A stretch of 64,000 nt of DNA from Streptomyces sp. NBC_01669 (GTDB lineage Bacteria; Actinomycetota; Actinomycetes; Streptomycetales; Streptomycetaceae), in assembly GCF_026339735.1 (NCBI RefSeq), contig NZ_JAPEQG010000001.1, forward strand, positions 5,828,001 to 5,892,000, read 5' to 3'. Positions 45,276 to 53,469 of this stretch are shown here, one piece after another. How positions within the stretch are numbered: the stretch's first letter is position 1; each line of letters starts with the position of its first letter. The translations under genes were made by a program, and so were the position numbers. Under the pieces are notes generated by a model. It was given only the letters and a program-made list of their open reading frames with translations. It was not told the DNA's origin and searched no databases.

Positions 45276-47105
45276 TCAGTACGTCAGGCCGTAGCCGACC
45301 GGGTACAGCACCTGCGTCGGATCGTCCGCCCGTTGCACCGGCACCGGCAGTCGGCCCTCCGGTTCGGCGCGGCCCGCGATCACCCGGGCCGCGGCGCGCA
45401 GTTCGACGTCCGTCCAGGAGTACGCGGCCAGGCTCGCCGCGTGGGCGGGCAGCTGGGCGATGTCGTACGGGTTCCGGATCGCGATCGTGATCACAGGGAC
45501 GCCGGTCGCCACGAGGGCGCTGACCAGGGTGCGCTGGGAGCTGGTCGCCGAGACGTTGTACGTCCCCACGATCACCGCGTCCTTGCCCTGCGCGGCCGCA
45601 ACCGCCTCGGCGATCTTCGCCTGGCTGGGCGCGGTGCCGGTGGACAGTGCGGTCGCCGCGTACCCCAGTTCGGTGAAGGCGCCGGCGAGGGTGGTGGTCG
45701 GCGGTCCGGTGGTGCCGGACGGGGAGGCGGGATCGGCGCCGACCACGAGGAGGTTCTTGTGGGAGCGGCGGGACAGCGGCAGCACCGCACCGGTGTTGGC
45801 CAGCAGTGTGGTGGTGTGCTCCGCGATCCGGTCGGCGGCGGCGAGGTGCGACCGGGTGCCGACGGCACGGTCCACGCCCTCGTGGCTGACGAACGGGTCG
45901 TCGAACAGCCCCAGCTTCGCCTTCAGCCGCAGGATGCGCAGGATCGATTCCTCGATCCTGGCCTCGCTGATCTCGCCGCTCTTCACGGCCGCCAGAACGG
46001 CGTTCCAGGAGACGTCGAGGCTCGGCGGGTTCAACAGCTGGTCCACACCCGCCTGCAGGGCGAGGACGGGCACGCGGTCGTCGCCGTACTTCGTGCGCAC
46101 CCCCTCCATGCCGAGCGAGTCGGTGACCACGACACCGTCGTAACCGAGCTCCTCGCGCAGGATGCCGGTGAGGATCGGCCGGGACAGGGTCGCCGGGTCC
46201 TCGGCGGCGTCGAGCGCGGGAACGACGATGTGCGCGGTCATGATCGCGTCGATGCCCGCGGCGATCGCGGCGCGGAACGGCGGCGCGTCCAGCTCGGCCC
46301 ACTGGTCGCGGGAGTGGTGGATGTAGGGCAGACCGGAGTGGCTGTCGGTGTTGGTGTCGCCGTGGCCCGGGAAGTGCTTGGCCGTCGAAGCGATCCCGGC
46401 GCTCTGATACCCCTTCACCTGCGCGGCGACCATCCCGGCCACGGCCTGCGGATCGGCGCCGAAGGACCGTACGCCGATCACCGGGTTGGCCGGGTTGACG
46501 TTGACGTCGGAGTCCGGGGCGTAGTTCTGGTTGATGCCGATCGCGGCGAGCTCGGCGCCCGCGATCTGCCCGGCCCGGCGCGCGTCGGAACGCGAACCGC
46601 CCGCACCGAGCGCCATCGCACCCGGCATCAGCGTGGCGGGCTCGCCGACGCGGCAGACGATGCCGTGCTCCTGGTCGGTGGAGATCAGGAGCGGCAGGGG
46701 CGTGGGACCGGCGAGACCGGCGTGCTGGATGCCGTTGGAGAGGTCGGCGATCTGGTGCGGATCGCGGGTGTTGTGCGCCCAGGCGAAGTAGATGATTCCG
46801 CCGACGTGATACCTGGCGATCATCTCGGCGGCGGTACGGACCCCGATCTCGGCCATGTTCGCGTCGATGTCGGCCTGGTCGGGCTCGGTGGCGGAGTGCC
46901 CGTACACCCGCATCACGAAGAGCTGGCCGACCTTCTCCTCCAGGCTCATCCGGGAGATGAGCTGCTTGAGGCGCTCGGTGCTGGAGGCGGAGGAGGCTGC
47001 GGAGGCGGCGAATGCCCCGGGGGCGGAGACCGCACCGGTCGCAACCGCTGCGGCGGTCACGGCGGTGGCGGTGAGGAGGGTGCGTCTGGAGGTGCGGTGG
47101 TGCAC
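45276..47105 (-). CDS. Exported GH3 beta-N-acetylhexosaminidase (NagZ-like)
   Basis: The 609-residue protein has a twin-arginine signal (RTSRRTLLTATAVTAAAVA). The GH3 TIM-barrel carries the NagZ histidine acid/base loop KHFPGHGDTNTDSHSGLP and the nucleophile aspartate in VVTDSLGMEGV. A C-terminal alpha/beta sandwich follows. NagZ enzymes remove GlcNAc from chitin or muropeptides; the Tat signal places it outside, unlike cytosolic Gram-negative NagZ. GTG 47105 was chosen because AAGGAG precedes it and it starts the signal. Two copies of GAAAGTAACTTCCA lie 40–85 bases upstream, the likely operator. Confidence 0.92.
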   Translation of the reverse strand: MHHRTSRRTLLTATAVTAAAVATGAVSAPGAFAASAASSASSTERLKQLISRMSLEEKVGQLFVMRVYGHSATEPDQADIDANMAEIGVRTAAEMIARYHVGGIIYFAWAHNTRDPHQIADLSNGIQHAGLAGPTPLPLLISTDQEHGIVCRVGEPATLMPGAMALGAGGSRSDARRAGQIAGAELAAIGINQNYAPDSDVNVNPANPVIGVRSFGADPQAVAGMVAAQVKGYQSAGIASTAKHFPGHGDTNTDSHSGLPYIHHSRDQWAELDAPPFRAAIAAGIDAIMTAHIVVPALDAAEDPATLSRPILTGILREELGYDGVVVTDSLGMEGVRTKYGDDRVPVLALQAGVDQLLNPPSLDVSWNAVLAAVKSGEISEARIEESILRILRLKAKLGLFDDPFVSHEGVDRAVGTRSHLAAADRIAEHTTTLLANTGAVLPLSRRSHKNLLVVGADPASPSGTTGPPTTTLAGAFTELGYAATALSTGTAPSQAKIAEAVAAAQGKDAVIVGTYNVSATSSQRTLVSALVATGVPVITIAIRNPYDIAQLPAHAASLAAYSWTDVELRAAARVIAGRAEPEGRLPVPVQRADDPTQVLYPVGYGLTY

Positions 47106-47144
47106 GTGAGCTCCTTCGGCCGTACTCAGGGGAGAGGGGGCGGT

Positions 47145-47189
47145 GAAAGTAACTTCCAAAGGGCACGAATATCTAGAAAGTAACTTCCA
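47145..47189. promoter_or_regulatory. Tandem GAAAGTAACTTCCA motif upstream of the GH3 gene
   Basis: Two identical 14-base copies at 47145–47158 and 47176–47189, 31 bp apart (about three helical turns). Each is a partial palindrome (GAAAGT/ACTTTC-like with one change). The same 13-base core occurs once in front of the transporter gene at 50.8 kb. Likely operator for a sugar-responsive repressor not encoded here. Confidence 0.65.
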
Positions 47190-47303
47190 GTCAAGGGGGC
47201 GGCCCGATAATCGGCTCGGCGACATGCGATCCGGCTCGGCCCGTTCGGTGCTCGAAGCAGGTCCATGGCCACAGGCCCGCACCCCCGAAGTCCCCCGCGG
47301 CCC

Positions 47304-48212
47304 CTACCCCAAGCCCGCCCCCGCACCCCGCGCCTGAAGCGATTCCACCGCCACCGTGATCGCGGGCCGCCGGGCCGCCTCCGTGCGCCACAACGCGTAC
47401 AGCCGCCGCACCGGTACGGGGTCCAGCGGCACCGCCACCACTCCCGCCGACAGCGGTCCCCGCCCCAGCCGCGGGATCATCGCGACCCCGAGACCGGCGG
47501 CGAGCAGCGCCAGTTGGGTGTGGTTCTCCTCCGCCTGGTGCCGGATGTCCGGCTCGTAACCCGCCGCCCGCAGCGTCCGTACGAGCCAGTCGTGACAGAC
47601 CGTCCCCGGCGGCTGGCAGATCCACCGCTCCTTCGCCAGCTCCTCGCGCCGTACCGCGTCCCGCCCGGCGAGGCGATGCCCCTCCGGCACCAGCAGATCG
47701 CACCGGTCGTCACCGATCACCGCCTGCGCGATGCCCTCGGGGGCGGGCAATGGTGCGATGTCCCAGTCGTGCGCGACAGCGAGATCGATCACGCCCTTGG
47801 CCACCAGATCGACCGACAGATGAGGGTCGACCTCGGTCAGCCGCACGTCCAGGGCGGGGTGGTCCCGGTCCAGCTCGGCCAGCACGTCGGGCAGCAGACC
47901 GCGCGCCGCCGACGCGAAGGCGCCGATCGACAGCCGCCCCGTCGGCAGCCCCCGGCGCTCCTCCAGTGTCGTCTCGGCGCGCTCCACGATCGCCAGCAAC
48001 TGCTGGGCGGTGGCGGCGAGATGGAGCGCCTCCTCGGTGAGCGCGACACCGCGCCCGCGCCGCTCCAGCAGCGTCGTACGGGTCTCCCGCTCCAGCTTCG
48101 TGATCTGCTGGGAGACCGCCGACGGGGTGTAGCCGAGCGCGGCCGCGGCGCCCGCTACGGACCCGTGGACGGAGATGGCGTGCAGTGCGCGCAGTCGGGA
48201 CAGATCGAGCAC
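47304..48212 (-). CDS. LysR-family transcriptional regulator
   Basis: The 302-residue protein has the LysR helix-turn-helix at the N-terminus (LRALHAISVHGSVAGAAAAL, then GYTPSAVSQQITKLERET) and a periplasmic-binding-like effector domain (LSIGAFASAARGLLPDVLAE, CDLLVPEGHRLAG, LLAAGLGVAMIPRLGRGPLS). It is divergent from a drug/metabolite-transporter gene about 100 bases away, so regulation of that exporter is the natural guess. The ATG lies at the edge of the intergenic region. Confidence 0.93.
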   Translation of the reverse strand: MLDLSRLRALHAISVHGSVAGAAAALGYTPSAVSQQITKLERETRTTLLERRGRGVALTEEALHLAATAQQLLAIVERAETTLEERRGLPTGRLSIGAFASAARGLLPDVLAELDRDHPALDVRLTEVDPHLSVDLVAKGVIDLAVAHDWDIAPLPAPEGIAQAVIGDDRCDLLVPEGHRLAGRDAVRREELAKERWICQPPGTVCHDWLVRTLRAAGYEPDIRHQAEENHTQLALLAAGLGVAMIPRLGRGPLSAGVVAVPLDPVPVRRLYALWRTEAARRPAITVAVESLQARGAGAGLG

Positions 48213-48312
48213 CGGAACCTCCCGGACCTTCCTGATTCATTAGCAACGCTCAATTTCACCATGAAGAAATCCGCGCTGGTGCTACATGGTCCCGGCGGGT
48301 GATCCTCGCTCC

Positions 48313-49251
48313 ATGCGTCCCCTTCACATCGCCCTGGCCGCCGTGGTGGCTGCCGTCTGGGGCGTCAATTTCGTCGTCATCGAGGTCGGCCTCGGGCACT
48401 TCCCGCCGCTGCTCTTCTCCGCCCTCCGCTTCCTGGTCGCGGCGCTGCCCGCGGTCTTCTTCGTCGGGCGGCCCAAGGTCGCGTGGAAGTGGATCGTGGG
48501 CGTCGGGCTGGTCCTGGGCGTGGCGAAGTTCGGTCTGCTGTTCATCGGCATGGACCGCGGAATGCCCGCCGGTCTGTCCTCCCTGGTGCTTCAGGTCCAG
48601 GCGGTCTTCACGGCCCTCTTTGCGGCCGTGACGCTCGGCGAACGGCCGGGCGGAGCAAGGATGTTGGGGATGGGGATCGCGCTGGCCGGTATCGGGGTCG
48701 CGGCGGTGGACGAGGGTGCGAGCGGCCCCGTGCTCGCCTTCGTGCTGGTGATCGTGGCGGCGGCCTGCTGGGGCGTGTCGAACGTCCTGACCCGCAAGGC
48801 TGCCCCGCCCGACTCCCTCAACTTCATGGTGTGGGTCTCGACCGTGCCCGTCCTGCCGCTGCTCGGTCTCTCCCTCCTCTTCGAGGGCTGGGACCGCGAC
48901 GCCGACGCGCTGGCCGCACTGGACTGGAGCGGCGTCGGCATCATCGTCTACGTCGCCTGGATCACCACGGTCTTCGGCTTCGGGGCGTGGGGTTTCCTGC
49001 TGCGCCACCACCCGGCGTCGTCCGTGGCCCCGTTCACCCTGCTCGTCCCGGTCTTCGGGATGTCCTCGGCCGCGCTGTTCCTCGGCGAGTCGGTGAGCCC
49101 GCTGCGGTGGTGTGCTGCGGCGCTGCTGGTGGGCGGGGTGGCGCTCACGTCACTGGCGGGGGCGCGGCGGACGCGTACGGCAAGTGGGCCTGACGACGCT
49201 CCGGCACCGGAGAGGGAGCCGGGGCCGAATCCGGCTCCCTCTCCGGCCTGA
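48313..49251 (+). CDS. EamA/DMT-family transporter
   Basis: The 312-residue integral membrane protein has ten predicted helices in two EamA repeats, the first starting at HIALAAVVAAVWGVNFVVIE and the second around VLAFVLVIVAAACWGVSNVL. The duplicated EamA pattern (W-G-x-N/S near the start of each repeat) is clear. These proteins export amino acids or metabolites. ATG 48313 fits the first helix; an upstream in-frame ATG only adds hydrophilic residues. It is divergent from the LysR gene. The C-terminal tail is Pro/Glu-rich. Confidence 0.9.
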   Translation: MRPLHIALAAVVAAVWGVNFVVIEVGLGHFPPLLFSALRFLVAALPAVFFVGRPKVAWKWIVGVGLVLGVAKFGLLFIGMDRGMPAGLSSLVLQVQAVFTALFAAVTLGERPGGARMLGMGIALAGIGVAAVDEGASGPVLAFVLVIVAAACWGVSNVLTRKAAPPDSLNFMVWVSTVPVLPLLGLSLLFEGWDRDADALAALDWSGVGIIVYVAWITTVFGFGAWGFLLRHHPASSVAPFTLLVPVFGMSSAALFLGESVSPLRWCAAALLVGGVALTSLAGARRTRTASGPDDAPAPEREPGPNPAPSPA

Positions 49252-49265
49252 TCCGAACGAAAGAC

Positions 49266-49354
49266 CCTGAGAGCCTGTCGGGTGACCTCTGATCGGGCGG
49301 CGCGGCCTGGTGCGTGTGCTATCCGATCGAAGGTCACCCGACAGGCTCTCAGGG
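49266..49354. mobile_element. Perfect 24-bp inverted-repeat element (possible MITE)
   Basis: Arms at 49266–49289 and 49331–49354 are exact inverse complements over 24 bases, starting CCCTGAGAGCCTGTCGGGTG on the left arm. The 41-base interior also contains GATCGG…CCGATC. No ORF lies inside. Such sharp, long-armed elements are typical of miniature transposons or of transposon ends; no target-site duplication is visible beyond the arms. Confidence 0.5.
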
Positions 49355-49385
49355 CTGTCCCGCCATGGATTACGGGACAGCCCTG
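49350..49385. repeat. Second palindrome overlapping the first
   Basis: CAGGGCTGTCCCG (49350–49362) and its complement (49373–49385) enclose ten bases. It shares five bases with the preceding element. The GGGCTGTCCCG arm also occurs after the usp gene at about 4348. Confidence 0.6.
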
Positions 49386-49393
49386 AGCGAAAC

Positions 49394-49425
49394 GCGGGGC
49401 CCGGCTCGCACGTGCCGGGCCCCGC
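49394..49425. terminator. Terminator between the transporter genes
   Basis: A perfect 12-bp GC stem (GCGGGGCCCGGC and complement) with an eight-base loop, next to the stop of the minus-strand gene. Confidence 0.75.
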
Positions 49426-49433
49426 GCGCCGCC

Positions 49434-50801
49434 TCACCTCACGTGCTCCTGCATGCCCTTGGGCTCTTCGGCCTGCTCCGGTACGAAGGCGATCTCACCG
49501 TCCAGCACCTTCTTCGCCGTCACCCGGTCCAGCGCGCCTTCCCAGCGGGACACCACGAAGACGGCGACACAGTTGCCGAGCAGGTTCGTCAGGACACGCA
49601 TCGCGTCCATGATCCGGTCGACGCCGAGCAGCAGCGCCACGGCTCCCGCCGGGATGACGCCCAGCGCGGACGCGGTCGCGGACAGGGCGAGGAAGGCCGA
49701 GCCGGCGACGCCCGCCATCCCCTTGCTGGTGAGCATCAGGACGAGCACGACGGTGATCTGCTGTCCGATGGTCAGGTCCACGCCGACCGCCTGGGCGATG
49801 AAGAGCGTGCCGACGGAGAGATAGATCGAGGCGCCGTCGAGGTTGAAGGAGTAGCCGGTCGGGAGCACCAGGCCGACCGCGTCGTCCCGGCAGCCGGCCG
49901 CTCGCAACTTCTGCATCATGCGCGGCATCACGGTCTCGCTGGAGGCGGTACCGAGCGCGAGCAGTATCTCCTCACGCGTGTAGCGCATGAACTTCCACAG
50001 GCTGATCCCGGTGACGGTCTTGAGCGCGAGCGCGAGCAGGCACAGGAAGAGCAGGGCGACGCCGTAGCAGACGGCGATCAGTTTGCCGTACGTGGAGAGC
50101 GCCCCGAGGCCGTACTCGCCCACCAGGTGCGCCGTTGCGCCGAAGACCGCGAGCGGGGCGAGCTTCATGACGAATCCGACGACGGCGAAGACGACTTCCT
50201 GGGCCTGCTCGATGGCGGGCAGGATCGCCGGCACCTTCGTGCTGCCGAGGTGGAGCAGCGCGGCGCCGACCAGGCAGGACAGGACGAGGACCTGGAGGAG
50301 GGAGTTCTCGGCGAAGGCGCCGACCGCGCTGTCGGGCAGCGAGTGGAGGATGAACTCCGAGGTCGAGGGCAGCTCCCCGCCGCCGGTCCTGGCGCTCACG
50401 GCCGAGGTGTCGAGCGTGGCCGGGTCGACGTTCATGCCTCTGCCGGGTCCGACGAGGTTTCCGGCGAGCAGACCGAATACGAGGGCGAAAGTGGTGGCGA
50501 CCTCGAACCAGATGAGGGCCTTGACCCCGATGCGGCCGAAGGCCTTGAGGTCGCCCGCCTTGGTGATCCCGGCGACGACCACGCAGAAGACGAGCGGGGC
50601 GATCATGGCCTTGATCAGGCGGACGAATCCGTCGCCGAGCGGCTGGGCGGCCGAGGCGGCCTCGGGCCAGAGCCGTCCGACGAGGACGCCGAGCAACAGC
50701 GCGCAGGCGACCTGCGCGAAAAGCGAGGTGCGCAGCAGACGGGCGGTGCGTCGCGCGAGGGTCGGCGCGACAGGTGGGGCTGGTGGGGCGGCGTGCGGCA
50801 C
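49434..50801 (-). CDS. Dicarboxylate/amino acid:cation symporter (DAACS family)
   Basis: The 455-residue membrane protein fits the DctA/GltP family. Signature segments are RLIKAMIAPLVFCVVVAGIT, the serine-rich ALGTASSETVMPRMMQKL, VLPTGYSFNLDGASIYLSVG (helix 7 loop) and AGVAGSAFLALSATASALG with GVDRIMDAMRVLTNLLGN at the substrate site. It takes up C4-dicarboxylates or glutamate/aspartate. The GTG at 50801 was chosen because GGAGGA lies six bases before it; an ATG at 50831 has no ribosome site and would abut the GGAAAGTAACTTCC motif. That motif links its control to the GH3 gene. Confidence 0.92.
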   Translation of the reverse strand: MPHAAPPAPPVAPTLARRTARLLRTSLFAQVACALLLGVLVGRLWPEAASAAQPLGDGFVRLIKAMIAPLVFCVVVAGITKAGDLKAFGRIGVKALIWFEVATTFALVFGLLAGNLVGPGRGMNVDPATLDTSAVSARTGGGELPSTSEFILHSLPDSAVGAFAENSLLQVLVLSCLVGAALLHLGSTKVPAILPAIEQAQEVVFAVVGFVMKLAPLAVFGATAHLVGEYGLGALSTYGKLIAVCYGVALLFLCLLALALKTVTGISLWKFMRYTREEILLALGTASSETVMPRMMQKLRAAGCRDDAVGLVLPTGYSFNLDGASIYLSVGTLFIAQAVGVDLTIGQQITVVLVLMLTSKGMAGVAGSAFLALSATASALGVIPAGAVALLLGVDRIMDAMRVLTNLLGNCVAVFVVSRWEGALDRVTAKKVLDGEIAFVPEQAEEPKGMQEHVR

Positions 50802-50833
50802 GGGCACTCCTCCGTAGCGGACTTCTGTCATGC

Positions 50834-50847
50834 GGAAAGTAACTTCC
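50834..50847. promoter_or_regulatory. GGAAAGTAACTTCC motif upstream of the DAACS transporter
   Basis: It shares the 13-base core GAAAGTAACTTCC with the two copies before the GH3 hexosaminidase gene, and lies 33 bases before the chosen GTG start. It is flanked here by GC pairs that extend the symmetry (GCGGAA/TTCCGC). Confidence 0.65.
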
Positions 50848-51028
50848 GCAGTGCGGGCCACTATGTCGAAGCTGCGTCTTTCGCAAAAGACCCCGAGCTC
50901 CGTCCGGAAAAATCTTGGACCTTGCTCCAAACAGCCCCCGAGCCCCACCCCCGACCGGCGGCTCAGTAGCGCAGACGGTCGTCCGCGACCATGCCGTGGG
51001 CAGGTCGGCGGCAGAACCCGGACATGAC

Positions 51029-51067
51029 GGAGGACTCCCGGGAAGCCCTGCTCCCCAGGAGTCCTCC
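51029..51067 (-). terminator. Terminator after the sugar epimerase gene
   Basis: GGAGGACTCC (51029–51038) and its complement (51058–51067) form a 10-bp stem about a 19-base loop, 15 bases past the minus-strand stop. Confidence 0.65.
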
Positions 51068-51081
51068 ACCGCCGACTCCTG

Positions 51082-51870
51082 CTACTCCTTCGGTGAACCC
51101 AGCCGCAGCAGATGCTCCCGTCCCGCGCTCAGCAGCCCGGGCAGTTCGGCCGCGTCCGGGTGCCAGCGCTTCTCGTACTCCCAGCAGACCCAGCTGTCCG
51201 CGTCCAGCGTGTCCAGGCAGGCACCCAGCGGCAGCACCCCGGCCCCGAGCGCCAACGGTTCGGTGTCCTCCGCCGACGCGATGTCCTTGACCTGCACGTA
51301 TCCCAGGTGCGGGGCGAGCACCGCATGGCTCGCGACCGGCTCCTCGCCCGCCAGCCAGGTGTGCATGGTGTCCCACAGCGCACCGACCTGCCGGTGTCCG
51401 ACCGTCCCGACGATCCGGGCCACGTCGGCACCGGCCCGGTGCGAGTCATGGGTCTCCAGCAGGATCCGTACACCCAGGTCGGCGGCGTAGGGGGCGGCGG
51501 CGCCCAGTCGGCGGGCGGCGTTCGCATCGGCCACCTCCGGGTCCAGCCCGCCGCCACCGGGGAAGACCCGGACGTGGGAGGCGCCCAGATCCCGCGCCAG
51601 CTCCACCAGCCCGGCGAGCTCGTCCAGCACCGGCTGGTCGTGCCCCTCGGCGGCGACCCGGACGTACCCGGCGACGGTCAGGATCTCGACGCCGCCCTTC
51701 TTGAACTCCTCGGCCACGTCGGCGCGTTCGGCCGAGGAGAGCCCCGGGTGCACCGGCTCCTCGGGGTGGGCGCGCAGCTCCACCCCCTGGTAGCCGTGGT
51801 CGACGGCGAGCCGGATGACGTCGGTGATCGGCATCCCCGGTACTCCGAGGGTCGAGAAAGCGAGCTTCAC
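51082..51870 (-). CDS. Sugar phosphate isomerase/epimerase (AP endonuclease-2/TIM fold)
   Basis: The 262-residue TIM-barrel protein belongs to the IolE/IolI–xylose-isomerase-like group. Metal-ligand regions are in YQGVELRAHPEEP, ILLETHDSHRAG (Glu), ALWDTMHTWLAG (Asp/His) and WEYEKRWHPD (Glu). Such proteins act on keto-sugars or inositol derivatives. GTG 51870 follows GAGGAG. A TnpB element begins about 20 bases upstream, so the original promoter has been displaced and expression may be altered. It probably once belonged with the LacI/Gfo-Idh sugar locus to the right. Confidence 0.88.
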   Translation of the reverse strand: MKLAFSTLGVPGMPITDVIRLAVDHGYQGVELRAHPEEPVHPGLSSAERADVAEEFKKGGVEILTVAGYVRVAAEGHDQPVLDELAGLVELARDLGASHVRVFPGGGGLDPEVADANAARRLGAAAPYAADLGVRILLETHDSHRAGADVARIVGTVGHRQVGALWDTMHTWLAGEEPVASHAVLAPHLGYVQVKDIASAEDTEPLALGAGVLPLGACLDTLDADSWVCWEYEKRWHPDAAELPGLLSAGREHLLRLGSPKE

Positions 51871-51888
51871 TGGACTCCTCGCGAGGAA

Positions 51889-53270
51889 GTCCGGTCCTTG
51901 AGGGCCGGGAGGAATCGGATCTCGGTCTTGCTCTGACGTGCGCGGATGCACGGATCTGGGCTCATTTGTCAGTGGCTCCCGATACGGTGAATGGGGTGAA
52001 GGTCGTGGTGCAGGTGAAGCTCATGCCCTCGCCCGAGGTGGCGACTGTGCTTGAGGCGACCCTGCGCGCCTGCAACCGGGCGGCCGTCCGGGCATCTTCC
52101 CTGGCGTACGAGACGGGTACGACGTCCCGCAACGAGTTGCAGAAGCTTGTCTACGCAGGGCTGAAGGCGGACTTCGGGCTCGGCGCGCAAGCGGCCGTGC
52201 GGACGGTCAAGAAGGTCGTGGACGCGTACACGACGCTGCGCGCCAACATCCGGGCGGGGAACCTCGGTCCCGAGGGAAGTAAGCGCCGCAGGCAGGCAGA
52301 GTCCAAGCCCATCGTGTTCCGCCCCGATGCGGCGCAGCCGTACGACGACCGCATCCTGTCCTGGCAGCACGACGCGGGGACGGTATCCATCTGGACGACG
52401 GTGGGCCGCATCAAGAGCATCCCTTTCGTGGGGCATCCGGACCAGCTCAAGACACTGCGGGAGTATCGCAAGGGTGAGTCGGACCTCGTCCACCGGGACG
52501 GGAAGTGGTTCCTCATCGCGGTGTGCGAGGTCCCCGAGGCCGACCGGTTCGAGCCGGTGGACTGGATCGGGGTGGACCGGGGCATCGTGAACCTCGCGAC
52601 CACCTCGGACGGTGACAACTACCAGGGGCGGCGCCTCGGCCGGTACCGGCGCCGGCATGCGGCCAAGCGCGCCGAACTGCAGGCGAAGCAGAGCCGTTCG
52701 GCAACCCGCCGGGCCAAGCGCCGGGCAAAGAAGGAAGCCCGGCACGCCGGGCACATCAATCACAAGATCAGCAAGGAGATCGTGGCCGTCGCACAACGCA
52801 CCGGACGCGGGATCGCCCTCGAAGAACTCGATGGCATCCGTGACCGGGTACGGCCCTCCCGCGACCAGCGGGCCACGCTCTCCTCGTGGCCGTTCTGCCA
52901 GCTCGAAGAGCACATCCGGGACAAAGCCCGCCGGGCCGGAGTGCCGGTGATCGCGGTGGATGCCCACTACACCTCGCAGATGTGCCCCAGGTGCGGGCAC
53001 ACCGCGCGAAACAACCGTCCCTCCCGGGACTGCTTCTCCTGTCGTCGGTGCGGGCTCGCTGGTCCGGCCGACGTCGTCGCCGGGGTCAACGTGCGTAACC
53101 GCGCACGCTCGGCGTGGGTTCTCGTCAACGGACCCGTACCACAACGGACTTAACACCTCCCCCGCTGGTAGATGCGACCCGTGACCGCCCTGTCGTAGGG
53201 GGCAGTCGGGAGCGCGACACGGCTTGCAGGCCGGGCTTACAAGCTCGGTCCTTCAGAGCCGAGAAGTTGA
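51889..53270 (+). mobile_element. Solitary TnpB element (IS1341-like, IS200/IS605 superfamily)
   Basis: The limits are inferred. A left-end hairpin at 51891–51908 (CCGGTCC TTGA GGGCCGG) and a right-end hairpin at 53244–53263 (CTCGGTCC TTCA GAGCCGAG) have similar stems and four-base loops, and flank a lone tnpB gene. No Y1 transposase (tnpA) is present, so the element cannot move on its own. It separates the epimerase gene from the LacI/Gfo-Idh locus. No direct repeats flank it, as expected for this superfamily. Exact cut sites need comparison with an empty site. Confidence 0.7.
51966..53153 (+). CDS. tnpB: TnpB RNA-guided nuclease of IS1341-like element
   Basis: The 395-residue OrfB/TnpB protein has the RuvC-like active site: Asp204 in WIGVDRGIVNLATT, Glu286 in IALEELDGIRDR and Asp369 in GPADVVAGVNVRNRA. 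The zinc ribbon is CPRCGH…CRRCG. The N-terminal REC/wedge-like domain starts QVKLMPSPEVATVLEATLRA, followed by an Arg/Lys-rich bridge (RRAKRRAKKEARHAGHINHK). All catalytic residues are intact, so it may be an active RNA-guided nuclease. TTG 51966 is the longest start; GTG at 51996 (VKVVVQVKL) is an alternative. Confidence 0.92.
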   Translation: MSVAPDTVNGVKVVVQVKLMPSPEVATVLEATLRACNRAAVRASSLAYETGTTSRNELQKLVYAGLKADFGLGAQAAVRTVKKVVDAYTTLRANIRAGNLGPEGSKRRRQAESKPIVFRPDAAQPYDDRILSWQHDAGTVSIWTTVGRIKSIPFVGHPDQLKTLREYRKGESDLVHRDGKWFLIAVCEVPEADRFEPVDWIGVDRGIVNLATTSDGDNYQGRRLGRYRRRHAAKRAELQAKQSRSATRRAKRRAKKEARHAGHINHKISKEIVAVAQRTGRGIALEELDGIRDRVRPSRDQRATLSSWPFCQLEEHIRDKARRAGVPVIAVDAHYTSQMCPRCGHTARNNRPSRDCFSCRRCGLAGPADVVAGVNVRNRARSAWVLVNGPVPQRT

Positions 53271-53275
53271 CGTGC
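53100..53275 (+). ncRNA. Presumptive omega (reRNA) region of the TnpB element
   Basis: In TnpB elements the guide RNA scaffold overlaps the tnpB 3' end and ends at the right-end hairpin, with the guide taken from the flanking DNA. Here the last 50 bases of tnpB and 110 bases beyond end in hairpin 53244–53263, and the adjoining flank starts near 53270. Position only; no covariance search was done. Confidence 0.4.
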
Positions 53276-53332
53276 GTGTTCCTTCCACGGCACACGGCAT
53301 GCGTTACGGGTACCCGGGAGCCGACAGCGGAA

Positions 53333-53428
53333 TCAGCGGAAGGCGTCGGCGACGGGGAAGCTGCGGGGCAGGGCGACGCCGTCCAGCGCGTCCCAGGCGC
53401 TGGCCCTGTCCATGGGCGTGGTCGTCAT
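53333..53428 (-). CDS. Possible 31-residue ORF downstream of LacI regulator
   Basis: The sequence MTTTPMDRASAWDALDGVAL and 11 further residues starts at an ATG with GGGAGG upstream, 42 bases after the LacI stop on the same strand. It may be a small gene, or the start of a longer one interrupted by a stop and the nearby TnpB insertion. No family was recognised. Confidence 0.35.
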   Translation of the reverse strand: MTTTPMDRASAWDALDGVALPRSFPVADAFR

Positions 53429-53469
53429 GAGGGCCTCCCGAATGCCGGTCGTTCCACGATATCGCGGCG

